From Impatiens glandulifera (taxonomy: Eukaryota; Streptophyta; Magnoliopsida; Ericales; Balsaminaceae), in the NCBI RefSeq assembly GCF_907164915.1, contig NC_061863.1:33577133-33641132 (forward strand): a stretch of 64,000 nt of DNA, in the 5' to 3' direction. Made by a program: the position numbers and the translations under genes. This document shows, piece by piece, positions 1 through 9,830 of this stretch. Under the pieces are notes generated by a model, which saw only the letters and a program-made list of their open reading frames with translations, did not search any database and had not been told where the DNA came from. Numbering within the stretch: position 1 is the first letter of the stretch; the number at the start of each line of letters is the position of its first letter.

Positions 1-510
1 GAAACAGTTGTAAACATTAAACATTCCGTTGTAAAAGTGTATTACAATACTGTCTGAGTATTGTAAAGTGTACATCGAGGAGTAAATAAGACTCGATCGT
101 ATTGTGTTGTTGAATATTCTATTAGTGAATATCTTTTTCATTGTTTGAGAAGAAGGGGTAACGTAGGAGAGTTTGCTCCGAACATTCATAAAAATATGTG
201 TTCTGTGTTCTTCATTTACTTTCTGTCACTAAGCTAACCGAACTGATCTATCCATTTCAACTGAACCGAATTCACTTCACCTAAACCAATCTCTCCATAC
301 TCCCTTTCATCAACTGAATCGTGTGCATTTGCTTCAAGTCGAAACAGACACTTCCACCCTTGAACTCGGTTCAAGAGTCTGTGACAACCTGCGTAATGTT
401 AAGAACGGTTCTGATCTCTAACCGGATTAGTGCCAATTAGTGTATGTGTCGCTGTAAGTGATTACCTTTTTCTGGACCTCGGTCCCCTATCTGCGATCCC
501 GATCCTAACA
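1..510 (+). repeat. 5' LTR of the family-C element, 3' portion only
   Basis: The segment ends in GATCCTAACA directly before a primer binding site. It contains the block shared by every Sirevirus-like LTR in the window (GAAGAAGGGGTAACGTAGGAG, then CTCCGAACATTCATAAA, about 150-200). Its last ~150 bases align with the reverse complement of the start of the solo LTR at 40374. The U3 part and the 5' terminus lie outside the window. Confidence 0.8.
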
Positions 511-524
511 AGTTGTATCAGAGC
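511..524 (+). other. Primer binding site (initiator-Met tRNA type)
   Basis: AGTTGTATCAGAGC lies immediately after the LTR terminus. It is one deletion away from the usual plant copia site TTGGTATCAGAGC, which pairs with the 3' end of initiator methionine tRNA and primes minus-strand DNA synthesis. Confidence 0.75.
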
Positions 525-564
525 AAAGATCTTAACACTCAAGCAACCGAAAACGCTGGCAAAC

Positions 565-1899
565 ATGACTCACAATGAAAGACCCCCGATGTTGAATAGT
601 GAGGCGTTTGTCGACTAGAAGGTTCAGATGTACCTACATCTGATCACTATGGATGATGAAATGAGCTCCATCCTGAAAGAAGGTCCGATAAAGATTGAGA
701 AGGAGACTAGTGCATGGACGGTTGAAGATAGAAGGAACAACTTGGAAAATTATTGCAAGAGACACATATTCAAATCTCTGGACAACAACACCTTCGGTAA
801 AGTTAGAGATTGTCAAAGTGCAAAGGAAGCTTGGGAAACTATCATTCAACTCCATGAGGGAAACGAAAGGACAAAGGAAAATAAGATTCTGGTTCACGTC
901 TTAAGGAGAAAACATGAAGGAATTTATTGATCGGTTCACTAGTGTGGTAAACGAGCTATATACACTTGGAAAAAGATACGATAATAGGGAAATAATCGTT
1001 AAGACGTTAAGATTTTTACCAAGTGCATTGGACATAAAGACCATGGTGATGCAAGAGTCAAGCAATCTCAGGTAGATGAAACTACATGATGTATTTGAGG
1101 ATCTTAAAGCGTACGAGTATCAGATGAAGTCTCGAATCGAAGATGAAGCTTTAACCTCAACCGCAACTAGAGCCTTGGTTACATCAGTGGAACAAACTGT
1201 TCTTGTATCAGCTGATCCGGCACCAGTCAAAAACCCTGATCAGATATGTGATGATGTGATGGCCATGTTTGCAAAGAAATTTGGAAGATTCATGAAGAAG
1301 AATAAACCATCGAACAACCAAAACTACAACTATGATTACGGTGATAAATCTAATGTAAGATGTTATAACTGTAACGCTAACCGAAGAAAACAAAAGAAAA
1401 AAAATATGTCATGGATGCCTGGAAGAAATCCAGTGAAGCGGTGAGACAGATGTCTACATACCAAAGACATCACAAACGCATGTTTGGGCTCGAATATATA
1501 TGGGTAGCCAATCGACTAACAGGAAATCTTCAAATGGGATGAATCTCAACAAAGGCAATCTTTCATTCGTAAAATTTGTATAGAGCTCTTCAACTGACAA
1601 TGGGGCAGACCATGATTCAAAATCGGACAAGAGAAATAAAATATGTAGGCCCAACACACTCGGCTAAATGGCTTCATCCTTAGAGAAGGAAAGCCAACCG
1701 GCCAGTAAGAAAACAAACCGACACATGCTCATATAGAACTAATCGACAATCACCACCACGACACAATAAGGTATTTACATGTAGATAGAGAGATGTCAAG
1801 TTGAGTACCGGTAAAATAATTAGAACTAACACTAGGGAAGTCATCTGAATTATTAAAGTATGGATCCCTAAGGGACTAATCAATCACGGACCCAAATAA
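565..1899 (+). pseudogene. gag of the family-C copia element (broken)
   Basis: Gag forms the virus-like particle. The start at 565 (MTHNERPPML) corresponds to MSFDRPPMLEG in element A. The frame is stopped at 616-618, where the homologous element has tryptophan. It resumes with MYLHLITMDDEM, is disturbed again near 905, and reappears at 1076-1444 (MKLHDVFEDLKAYEYQMKSR). The zinc knuckle is only half present: CYNCN is seen at about 1360-1376, but the H and last C are lost by a rearrangement. The region 1450-1850 is heavily decayed. Gag ends at WIPKGLINHGPK followed by TAA at 1897-1899, the same codon where the other gag genes in the window stop. Confidence is high for identity; the protein is non-functional. 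Confidence 0.8.
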
Positions 1900-1924
1900 A
1901 TGTGGGTACCAAATCGGTGTAAAT

Positions 1925-4900
1925 ATGTATTTTTTGCAAGTCAAAAGGAGCAAGCGGTTAGGAAATTCAGAATGGTATCTAGACAGCGGATGTTCCAGAC
2001 TATTGACCGACATTGTACATTAAGCCGGTGCAATGATCACTTTCGACGATAACTCTAAAGGTATAGTTGTGGGCATGGGTAAGATTATCCATGGCAACCT
2101 ATCTATAAACAATGTACCGTTAGTTAAAAATGTACGTTTTAATCTGCTAAACATTAGTCAAATGTGTGACATGGGATATACGGTTGAATTTCACAAACAT
2201 GCATGTTTAGTTAAGAATTCTAAAGGTAACATTCTATTAACAGGAAACTGGATAGAAAGTATTTACAAAGTAGATTGGAAAACCGAAATTGAAAACCCAG
2301 TTTGCATGATGGCTAGGAATGATCCGAATTGGCTCTAGCACAAACGACTAAACCATTTGAACTTCAAAACGATAAATTTTTATGTTCTAAAGAATTAGTT
2401 CATGGTTTTCCAAATATAATATTTGTAAAAGATAAAGTTTGTGCTGCTTGTCAAATGGGAAAACAAATAAAATCATCATTTAAGAGCAACGGAAATTATC
2501 AATCTAACCGATGATTAGAACTACTTCAAATGGATTTATTTGGATCGGTTAGAGTCACAAGCCTAGGCGGCATTCATTATACTATGGTAGTTATTGATGA
2601 TTATTCCAGATTTATATGGGTAATATTTGTAGCATCCAAAAATCAAGCCACACCGAATTTGATGAAACTTCTTATAAGACTGCAAAATGAGAAATCAATT
2701 CGAATAAAAAAAGAATTAGAAGTGATAGAGGAACCGAATTTATTAACAGTACTTTAACTACTTTTCTTGAGGATTCTGGTATTAGGAACGAGTTTTCTAG
2801 TGTTAGAACACCTCAATTAAAACGGACTGGCTGAGAGAAGAAATCGAACTCTCAAGAAAACCGTAAAGTCCATGATAACCGATTCGGGTGTTGCTCAAAA
2901 ATTTTGGGCCGAGGCTATCAACACTGCATGTTATACACAAAATCGATATTTAATCACAATACGGCTAATTAAAATACCGTTTGAAATATACCATGATAGA
3001 GTTCCTAATATCCGGTATTTTAGGATCTTTGGCTATAAGTGTTACATTCACATCAACGGCAAAAAATACTTGTCCGCCTTTGATACCAAATCAGATGAAG
3101 GAACAATGTTGGGATATTCAGCCGTTAGTAAGGCATATAGAGTATATAATAATAAGACATTAACTGTTGAAGAATCATCGAATGTTGTTTCTGATGAATC
3201 TATTGAACGTAATACTGCATCACCCTTTGATCTACACAATAGAATGGAAAATTTTAATATTTATTCCAATGATGAAGATGAAGTTCCGGTTTACAGAAGG
3301 TTTTTTAATGATCAAGAGGTTAATGCTGAAACTCAGCCTGATCAAGAACTTTACAGCAGGAAGTTGATACCTCAGTATCCACTATGGAAATCGGTCAACC
3401 TGACTCTGTTCAGCCTACCGATCCGTCTAAGCTTGATTAAAAAACCGATCACTTGGGAGAAATAATCGAGCCGAACTTCAAAAAGAATAGAGGTCATCCT
3501 CCAGAGCTTATATTAGACAACCCCTCATCACCCATCCGAACTAGGCATCAACATTTGGAAAAATATAAAAACTCGGCTTTCATATCACAAATTGAGCCGA
3601 AAAAGGTGGATGAAGCATTGTTAGATCCCGATTGGATCTTAGCAATGCAAGAGGAATTAAACAAGTTTAAGACAAATAAAGTATGACATCTAGTTCCAAG
3701 AACGAAACATCAGCCGGTTATAGAAATAAGATGGGTGTTCAGAAATAAACTCAATGAAAATGGTTTTGTTACGAGGAACAAGGCCAGATTAGTGGCCCAA
3801 GGATATAAACATGAAGAAGGCATTGGTTTTGAAGACATTTTCTCCTGTGGCTAGACTTGAAGCTATAAGAATATTTCTTGCTTTGCTGCTTTAAAAAACT
3901 TCAAAGTTTTTCAAATGGATGTTAAAAGTGCCTTCTTAAACTGCGAACTAAGTGAGGAGGTTTATGTTGAACAACCTCCCAGTTTTAAAAATCCATAATC
4001 AATAAGTCACGTGTACCGGCTGGATAAAGCCTTTTACGGTTTAAAACGAACTTCTAGAGCTTGGTATGATACCTTGACAAAATTTTTATTTGATCATAAC
4101 TTTACAATAGGTTCGGTAGACAAAACCTTATTTAAATTTGAGAAACAGGAACACATTTTACTTGTTCAAATTTACGTGGATGACATAATTTTCGGGTCAA
4201 CCGATCCAAAATTGTGCAATAAATTCTCAAAAATGATGACCGATAGATTTGAAATGAGTATGATGGGAGAATTGAATTTCTTTCTAGGTCTCTAGGTTCG
4301 GCAGATCGAAACAAGAACCTTCATAAACCATTCCAAATACACAATCGAATTCTTAAAGAAATTCAGAATGGATACTTGTGCCGAAACGGCTACTCCAATG
4401 AGCTCATCCGTCAAGCTGGATAATGACGAAGATGGCCAAGGAGTAGACATCACAACCTACTGAGGGATCATCGTTTCACTTCTATATCTAACAGCCCGTC
4501 GACCGGACATTCTGTTCGCAGTTGTTGTATACGGAAGATTCCAAGCAAATCCGAAACTATCTCACTTCACCGCTGCCAAAAGAATCTTAAAATACTTAAA
4601 AGGCACTCAAGATGTGGGACTGTAGTATCCGAAGGATTCCAGTTTCAATTTAATAAGTTATTCTGATGCAGACTATGTAGGCTGCAAGATAGACCGAAAA
4701 AGCACCAGCGGTACATGCCAATTCTTGGGAGACCGGCTTGTCTCATGGTACAGAAAGAAACAAACGGTAGTTACCACTTCAACCGCAGAGACAGAATATC
4801 TAGCAGTCGGAAGTTGTTGTGCTCAACTCCTCTTGATCCAACAGCAATTGAGGGATTTCGGAATAACCGCTGAAGAACCTCCGATCTTCTATGACAACAC

Positions 4901-5099
4901 CAGCGCGATAACTATCACATACAATCCGGTGTTGCACTCAAGAACAAAACACATCAACATAAGGAATCACTTCATCCGGGAACATGTGCAACAGAAACAC
5001 ATCCGGCTGGAATATGTCTCAACCGAACAGCAAGTGGTCGACATCTTCACCAAGCCATTACAGAAATATAAGTTTTCTTTCTTTCGAAACATATTATGA
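1925..5099 (+). pseudogene. pol of the family-C copia element (protease, integrase, RT, RNase H; broken)
   Basis: Pol lies in the +1 frame relative to gag and has its own ATG at 1925, 25 bases after the gag stop. The protease motif WYLDSGCS is at ~1974-2000, though the following residues are frameshifted. A pre-integrase region follows (2033-2338). The integrase core is at 2530-2757 and 2820-3465 (MDLFGSV, VVIDDYSRF, then KFWAEAINTACYTQNR). RT is at ~3600-4300, with DVKSAFLN partly preserved near 3920 and [10 protein letters not shown] near 4177. RNase H and the C-terminus occupy 4480-5099 (STAETEYLAVGSCC, TKHINIRNHFIREHV, DIFTKPLQ). At least six stops or frameshifts interrupt it. Function in life: cleavage, reverse transcription and integration. 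This copy cannot make an intact enzyme. Confidence 0.85.
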
Positions 5100-5773
5100 T
5101 TTGCTGATAGTAAGCAAATTCTGCCTTAAATGCATTTGCATGTTTTCAAAAACACATTCATGAAAAACCGGGGCATAAGTTCAGGGAGAAGCTTACGCTT
5201 CTCAAACCATGCTCGAGGAATTTTTGAAAAATCCGATCGGCTACTCTAATGGGAAATGAAACGATCAAGTATGCTAACCGGACAGATGTCTCTAGTTAAG
5301 CTTGATAAAATCACTGTACCAAATTATTTGTGCATAAATCGAGCAGTTCAAATGACTCGAATAAAACAGATGGTTTACTCCTTAACCTGAATAAATGTCG
5401 CCTAAACTCGATATTTCTTCACACCGGAATAAGCTATCTCAATAAACCAGTCATGGAAAACCAACCGATAAATTATATCATAATTTCGGTAATTTAATTT
5501 TCTACTAACTTGGGATGGCTGGTCGCCGTTGTCATGCATGCTTTGATGATTACCCTATGCATATAAAAACAGTCTAAACCTCAATCAAAGTGAAGACACG
5601 TGTCTATCACTGAAAAAGAAAGACTAACATTCCTTTCAAATATCTTTAATCCATAATGAAAATCTTTTCTCATAATTACTTTTTCATTGGAAATAACCAT
5701 TATACACCTAAACACGTTAACTCCACCATAATTACAAAGATGACATCACTAAACATGCTAACCATCCTTTGAC
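5100..5773 (+). other. Non-coding spacer between pol and the downstream ORF
   Basis: No credible ORF is present. By position it matches 20322-20831 of element A and should hold the promoter of the downstream ORF. It is AT-rich and contains many CCGGTT/AACCGG words typical of families A and C. Confidence 0.5.
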
Positions 5774-5781
5774 TATTTAAG
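5774..5781 (+). promoter_or_regulatory. TATA-like box of the downstream ORF
   Basis: TATTTAAG lies about 75 bases before the ATG at 5852, with an A/C-rich leader between them. The same arrangement occurs before each downstream ORF in elements A, B2 and D, which supports a real internal promoter. It is weaker here than in the other copies. Confidence 0.45.
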
Positions 5782-5851
5782 CAACACATCTAATCCTATC
5801 TCAAAACACTGTTCATCAAAAAAACACACTTAAACAAAATCATCAAGCAAG

Positions 5852-6290
5852 ATGTCTCGCCCTTTCTCTAAGAAAGTCCTACTAGCCGATTTTAAATCAG
5901 TTTCCCAATCCGAGGACAATGAAGTCCAATGTATCTTTCGAGCTCTCGAAAGCTCTGGCCTTAGGAGATTCCTTGAAAACCGTTATGCCATTGACTACAA
6001 TGTAGTCAATGAATTTTTTGAAACTGCAAGGGTGATACACCGAGATATAATCTTTGCTCAAGTTCATAGAAAATCCTTTCTTTTCAGTGAGACAGACTTC
6101 GCATTAGCTTGTGAGCTTCCTACTTAAGGCTTCACCGATCTCACCTACTTTCCAGTGGTCATCGACGAGATGTCCCACCATTTCTCTAGCTCTATGATCC
6201 TGGTTAACACCTAGGGACCCAAATGCCTCCATGCACATGAATACTTTGGAATAGTGGAATTTAAAATGACTGTAAATAGTATTACACTCC
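5852..6290 (+). pseudogene. Env-position ORF (type a), 5' fragment
   Basis: The start MSRPFSKKVLLADFKSVS and the following residues resemble ORF-a of element A at 20321 (MSQFQNIFQVDFRSA). Both share an EYTGLQYFL/ESSGLRRFL segment and a VxEFxxxARV segment. The reading frame is open for 91 codons, to an in-frame TAA at 6125-6127 (after ACELPT). Similarity continues (GFTDLTYF) to about 6290 with further stops, and then is lost. The gene product is unknown; proteins in this position of Sireviruses are called envelope-like, but no signal peptide or membrane segment is visible here. Confidence 0.6.
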
Positions 6291-6366
6291 CTTAACTAAA
6301 CCATTACTCCAAGGATGGAAGATGGGAAAGGATTCTATAGACTATAGGTCTGGTGAAAGAATGAAA

Positions 6367-6431
6367 TATTAGTTAATTAATTTTACAATTTAATAATTAA
6401 TTTTACAATTTAATAATTAATTTTCTTAACT
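6367..6431. repeat. Short AT tandem repeat, ~20-bp period
   Basis: About two and a half copies of a unit containing TTAATTTTACAATTTAATAA lie between the truncated copia element and the 3' end of the OFP gene. The repeat may mark the element boundary. Confidence 0.7.
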
Positions 6432-6477
6432 AAACCACTTTAAATCGAACTACAACATATATTTAGATTATTAATAA

Positions 6478-6990
6478 TTAATTACCAGAGGTGGATAAGA
6501 ATACATCGTAGCAGACTTCATGGAATACCTGGAGAATAATTCCCCTAAAATCAGATGAATTCATGGAAAGAAAACAATTAAGAAGTTGTCTTAGATGCTT
6601 AGGCTGATATATGCGGTTTGCAGATATCATCTCTGTCATGGACTCTCTAAAATCTTGTCTTGGATCGTGGGAAGACTTCTCCATAGCCACCATCACAATG
6701 AACTGTCGACGACTGTTAATATGATCAACACTATTACTTCTTCTTCTTGTTTTTCTTCTCCTCTCTTCTGATGTCATGGCTTCCAGTTGCGTCTCTCTGA
6801 TTATTTGGTCAAGCCTCTCCTGAACCATGGCATGGGCTAGACTTGAGATATTGGAGCTGTGATGTTCAGGGGAAGAGTCACTTAGCCTACAATTGCAACA
6901 AAAGGATGATGTGATTGAGGATGGTGATGATCTGCATCTTGTTGGAGGAAGCTTTTGCTTCTTAAGAAGCTCCATTGGGCTTTGATGCAT
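6478..6990 (-). CDS. OVATE family protein (transcriptional repressor), intronless
   Basis: The 170-residue protein has the plant-specific OVATE domain at about residues 96-163. The domain shows FIVMVAMEKSSHDPRQDFRE, then SMTEMI, LRQLLNCFLSMNSSDFRG and VFHEV, matching the family pattern (DPxxDFRxSMxxMI, then LxxLLxCFLxLNS). The N-terminal half is serine-rich with a CCNCRLSD patch, then a basic RRRKTRRR segment (residues 77-84) that could serve as a nuclear signal. OFPs repress transcription, often with TALE homeodomain and TRM partners, and affect organ shape. The start at MHQSPMEL is the first ATG in frame. An earlier ATG at 7064 is out of frame and overlaps the coding region. OFPs are usually single-exon, as here. 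At 170 residues it is at the small end of the family. The exact subfamily cannot be assigned. Confidence 0.85.
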   Translation of the reverse strand: MHQSPMELLKKQKLPPTRCRSSPSSITSSFCCNCRLSDSSPEHHSSNISSLAHAMVQERLDQIIRETQLEAMTSEERRRKTRRRSNSVDHINSRRQFIVMVAMEKSSHDPRQDFRESMTEMISANRIYQPKHLRQLLNCFLSMNSSDFRGIILQVFHEVCYDVFLSTSGN

Positions 6991-7280
6991 TGTATTTTCT
7001 TGGTGCCAGGCAAGAAAGATTGGGATACAAAATTCTTTTTATGGGAAAATGGGGAAATGGGCATAATTGTGTCGGATTCTCTCGTGATGTTGGAGATTCA
7101 ATGTGTGGGTGGAGGAGCAAGAGTGAAGGGAAAAGTTAAGTCTTTTATTTTTTTAAGGAAAGGAGTTATATGTGATGATTGAATACATGTGATTATTATT
7201 ATTTTATTTGGATCTCTTTTTATGTGTGTGTACATTTCAACATCTGGTATTGATCATCGAATATAAAATCATTTTTTTTA
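6991..7280 (-). promoter_or_regulatory. Probable 5' UTR and proximal promoter of the OFP gene
   Basis: Read on the minus strand, the ~150 bases before the OFP ATG are rich in C and T (CTTCACTCTTGCTCCTCC), as in many plant leaders. An ATG at 7064-7062 opens a 60-codon frame that overlaps the start of the OFP gene in another frame, so it could reduce OFP translation if included in the transcript. No convincing TATA box could be chosen in the AT-rich stretch beyond 7140. Confidence 0.35.
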
Positions 7281-8443
7281 ATGTTTTGTTAAATTGAAAC
7301 CAACCACCAAAAGCAGTTCATTGAACATTAACATCTCATTGTGAACACTAGCACTTTTTCTTTTTCTCTAACCAATCATGTTCAAGAAGTAAGTCAAGAA
7401 AATTTACATACAAAAAAAATTAAAAAATCTTGTTAGATACATTACATACATTGGGCCTCAACCCATTATCTCTAAGCATCTACTGTCCAGAGTTATGCAA
7501 ATCCTACTGATTCAGTCCATATTTCATCTATTTTTGAGCATGATATGTGAAAAGTGGAATGATACATAATTGTTAATTTCAAAGATGGTTGAGTTTATAC
7601 GGTTAAAATTTTAAGTTCATTATTACATTTTTACGATTTTATAATAGAGTAGCGAGTCTAATTTGGATAATCTTTAAATTAGTTATATTTTTATATTTTT
7701 AACTTACGAAAATTAAATTTACAATTTTTAAAGAGTTTCGATTTTACGATTTTATACGAAAAAAAAACAAAAAAAATTCTATAATTTTTTGAATTAAGGA
7801 GAAAACATGACACCCCATAACCATGATCATTTGTTTCCATTCCGAGCATCCGCGGGAATATAACATGTGACATTTTAGTTTATTAGGTCAACTCTTTCAC
7901 TAGATCACCTTAGTGGGATTAAACAAATTTAAATTTGTATATTAAAATTAATATTTATTCAAATAAATGAATTAATATAATGAATTTTAGAAATATAATT
8001 ATTTATAATTAAATATATTTATTTTTTAAAATTAACAACATAAAATACTTAACTATAAATATTAATAAACATATAAACTAATATTCTATTAAATTAAAAA
8101 AAAATTGATTTTAAGTAACTTTGAAATATTAGGAGTTAGTCTTTAAGCAACGATTTTATGTAAATTCTCAATTTTTACCATACTGATGTGAGAGGAGTTC
8201 ACAAGATTCGCTAGGTTTTAAAAGATAACAAAATCGATGGGCTTAAGCGAGACAAAAGTATCAAAACATTATCAAGGTCAGGTCTTAAATGCTTCACCAC
8301 TAGAAATGGTAAGAATAACTTAATTGACTTTTATTGGATAATAAAGAGGAAAAAGGTTGGTAAAAATAATTTAATAAATTGTTAATTAATCGATAACTAA
8401 AACATTTATTTAGTTTAAATAGTTAAGTTAACTAGTATGTAGC
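7281..8443. other. AT-rich intergenic DNA
   Basis: There is no ORF with recognisable features, no RNA gene and no clear repeat. It contains long A/T runs and short degenerate palindromes. Confidence 0.5.
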
Positions 8444-8460
8444 CCGTGCATTTGCACGAG
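8444..8460. repeat. Short palindrome CCGTGCATTTGCACGAG
   Basis: CGTGCA and TGCACG form a 6-bp inverted repeat around TT, preceded by AGTATGTAGC. Words of this kind occur widely dispersed in plant genomes near transposon ends. The element it belongs to cannot be identified, and no partner end was found nearby. Confidence 0.35.
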
Positions 8461-8869
8461 TAATGATATAAAAACCGTGAAAAAACAATTACGGTCTCCT
8501 ACAATGTGCACGAATAAAAATATAAATAAATAAAAAATAATGATAAATAATAATAATATGTATTAAATGTTTAAAATTCTTATTAAATCACGTATAATAT
8601 ATTAAAATAAAGAAATAGAACGCTCTCATTTCACATTTTATTTACTTCGATAAACAACTTATCTTCTCACATATATTATCAAATATTTTTAATGAACCTC
8701 TTATCTCGTGACTTTACACTTGGTCAATCAAATAATTAATTCATATTTTTTAAAATATAACATAGTAACCTCGCATTTGGGTCAATCAAATATCTTATTC
8801 ATATTTTTTAAACCACTTTCAATTGATACTGACATATTATCCCTAGACAAACAACATCTCAATCACACT

Positions 8870-9712
8870 TGGTTAAAGAGTTATATTTGTTTTGTTAGGT
8901 TGCAAATTCGAAACATACAAATAGCATTTTTAATTTTATTTTTAACCGTTTTAAGTTATGGGCGGGTCAACCCACAATCCGACCCAAGTATCTACTTACT
9001 CTCACATATAAATCCAAATTAACCACAACTCTCGACCTAGCAATCCAGACACTTTAAAAATTAAGCATCATTATATATATATTAGTTAGTTAAAAAGTTG
9101 AACTTATATTGTTCAGATGTCCACATTCATCAAATTTGGTGTTGAATTTAAAATGTAAAGTGTTATTAGGATAGTTGGTTAAAATGTTGTATTTGTTTTG
9201 TTAGGTTGCAAGTTCAAAACATACATATAACATTTTTAACTTTATTTTTAACCGTTTTAAGTTTATGGATGGTTCAACCCACTTTCCAACCCAAATATCC
9301 ATTTACTCTCACATATATATCCAAATTAACCACAGTTCTCGACTCGGCAATCCGAACACTTTACAAATTAAACATCATTATATATATATATATATTAGTT
9401 AGTTAAAAAGTTGAACTTATATTGTTAAAATGTCCCGCGTTCATCAAATTTGGTATTGAATTTAAAATATAAAGTGTTATTCAAATAGTTAGTTAAGGGG
9501 CTGTATTTGTTTTGTTGGTTGCAAGTTCGAAACATACCTATAACATTTTTAATTTAATTTTTAACCATTTTAAGTTTATGGGCGGGTCAACCCACAATCC
9601 GGCCTAAATATCCATTTACTCTCACATATATATCAAAATTAACCACAGTTCTCGACCCGACAATCCGTACACTTTAAAAATTAAACATCATTATATATAT
9701 TATTAATTGTAG
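8870..9712. repeat. Tandem repeat, ~310-bp unit, almost three copies
   Basis: The phrase TATTTGTTTTGTTAGGTTGC recurs at about 8884, 9190 and 9504 (spacing 306 and 314). Each copy also carries GGGCGGGTCAACCCACAATC or a variant, ACTCTCACATATA, and CATCATTATATATA. Copies differ by scattered substitutions and by the length of the TA run. No coding potential is seen. Confidence 0.85.
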
Positions 9713-9830
9713 TAGGTTGAGAAACTCCTATATAAAGTATATATTATGAGATGTAATTGTTGAGATAAAATTTGAATAATAATTTTCAATATACTATCTT
9801 TCCTAAAAAATATTAACATGGAATCAGAGT
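9713..9830 (+). mobile_element. Remnant of another copia LTR end with primer binding site
   Basis: CTCCTATATAAAGTATAT (a TATA box) is followed ~80 bases later by ATTAACA at 9812-9818. TGGAATCAGAGT at 9819-9830 follows at once and is one substitution from the initiator-Met PBS TGGTATCAGAGT. This is the usual arrangement at the 3' end of a short plant copia LTR. No gag could be read downstream, so only a fragment remains. Confidence 0.45.

Larger units (their letters stand above)
1..6300 (+). mobile_element. Decayed Sirevirus-like Ty1/copia element (family C), both ends missing
   Basis: This plus-strand element shows, in order, a partial 5' LTR, a primer binding site, gag, pol (protease, integrase, reverse transcriptase, RNase H), a non-coding stretch and the start of an extra downstream ORF. 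The pol order and the RT signature [10 protein letters not shown] are those of SIRE/Maximus copia elements. Its LTR end matches the family-C solo LTR at 40374-41553 in opposite orientation. The element starts before the window. Its 3' part is lost: similarity fades near 6300 and no PPT or 3' LTR follows. Stops and frameshifts are frequent, so it is a dead copy. Confidence 0.85.

Noticed and set aside
8708..9406. ORFs of 104 and 66 codons in the 310-bp repeat
   Set aside because: They are different readings of the same repeat, without conserved frame between copies.
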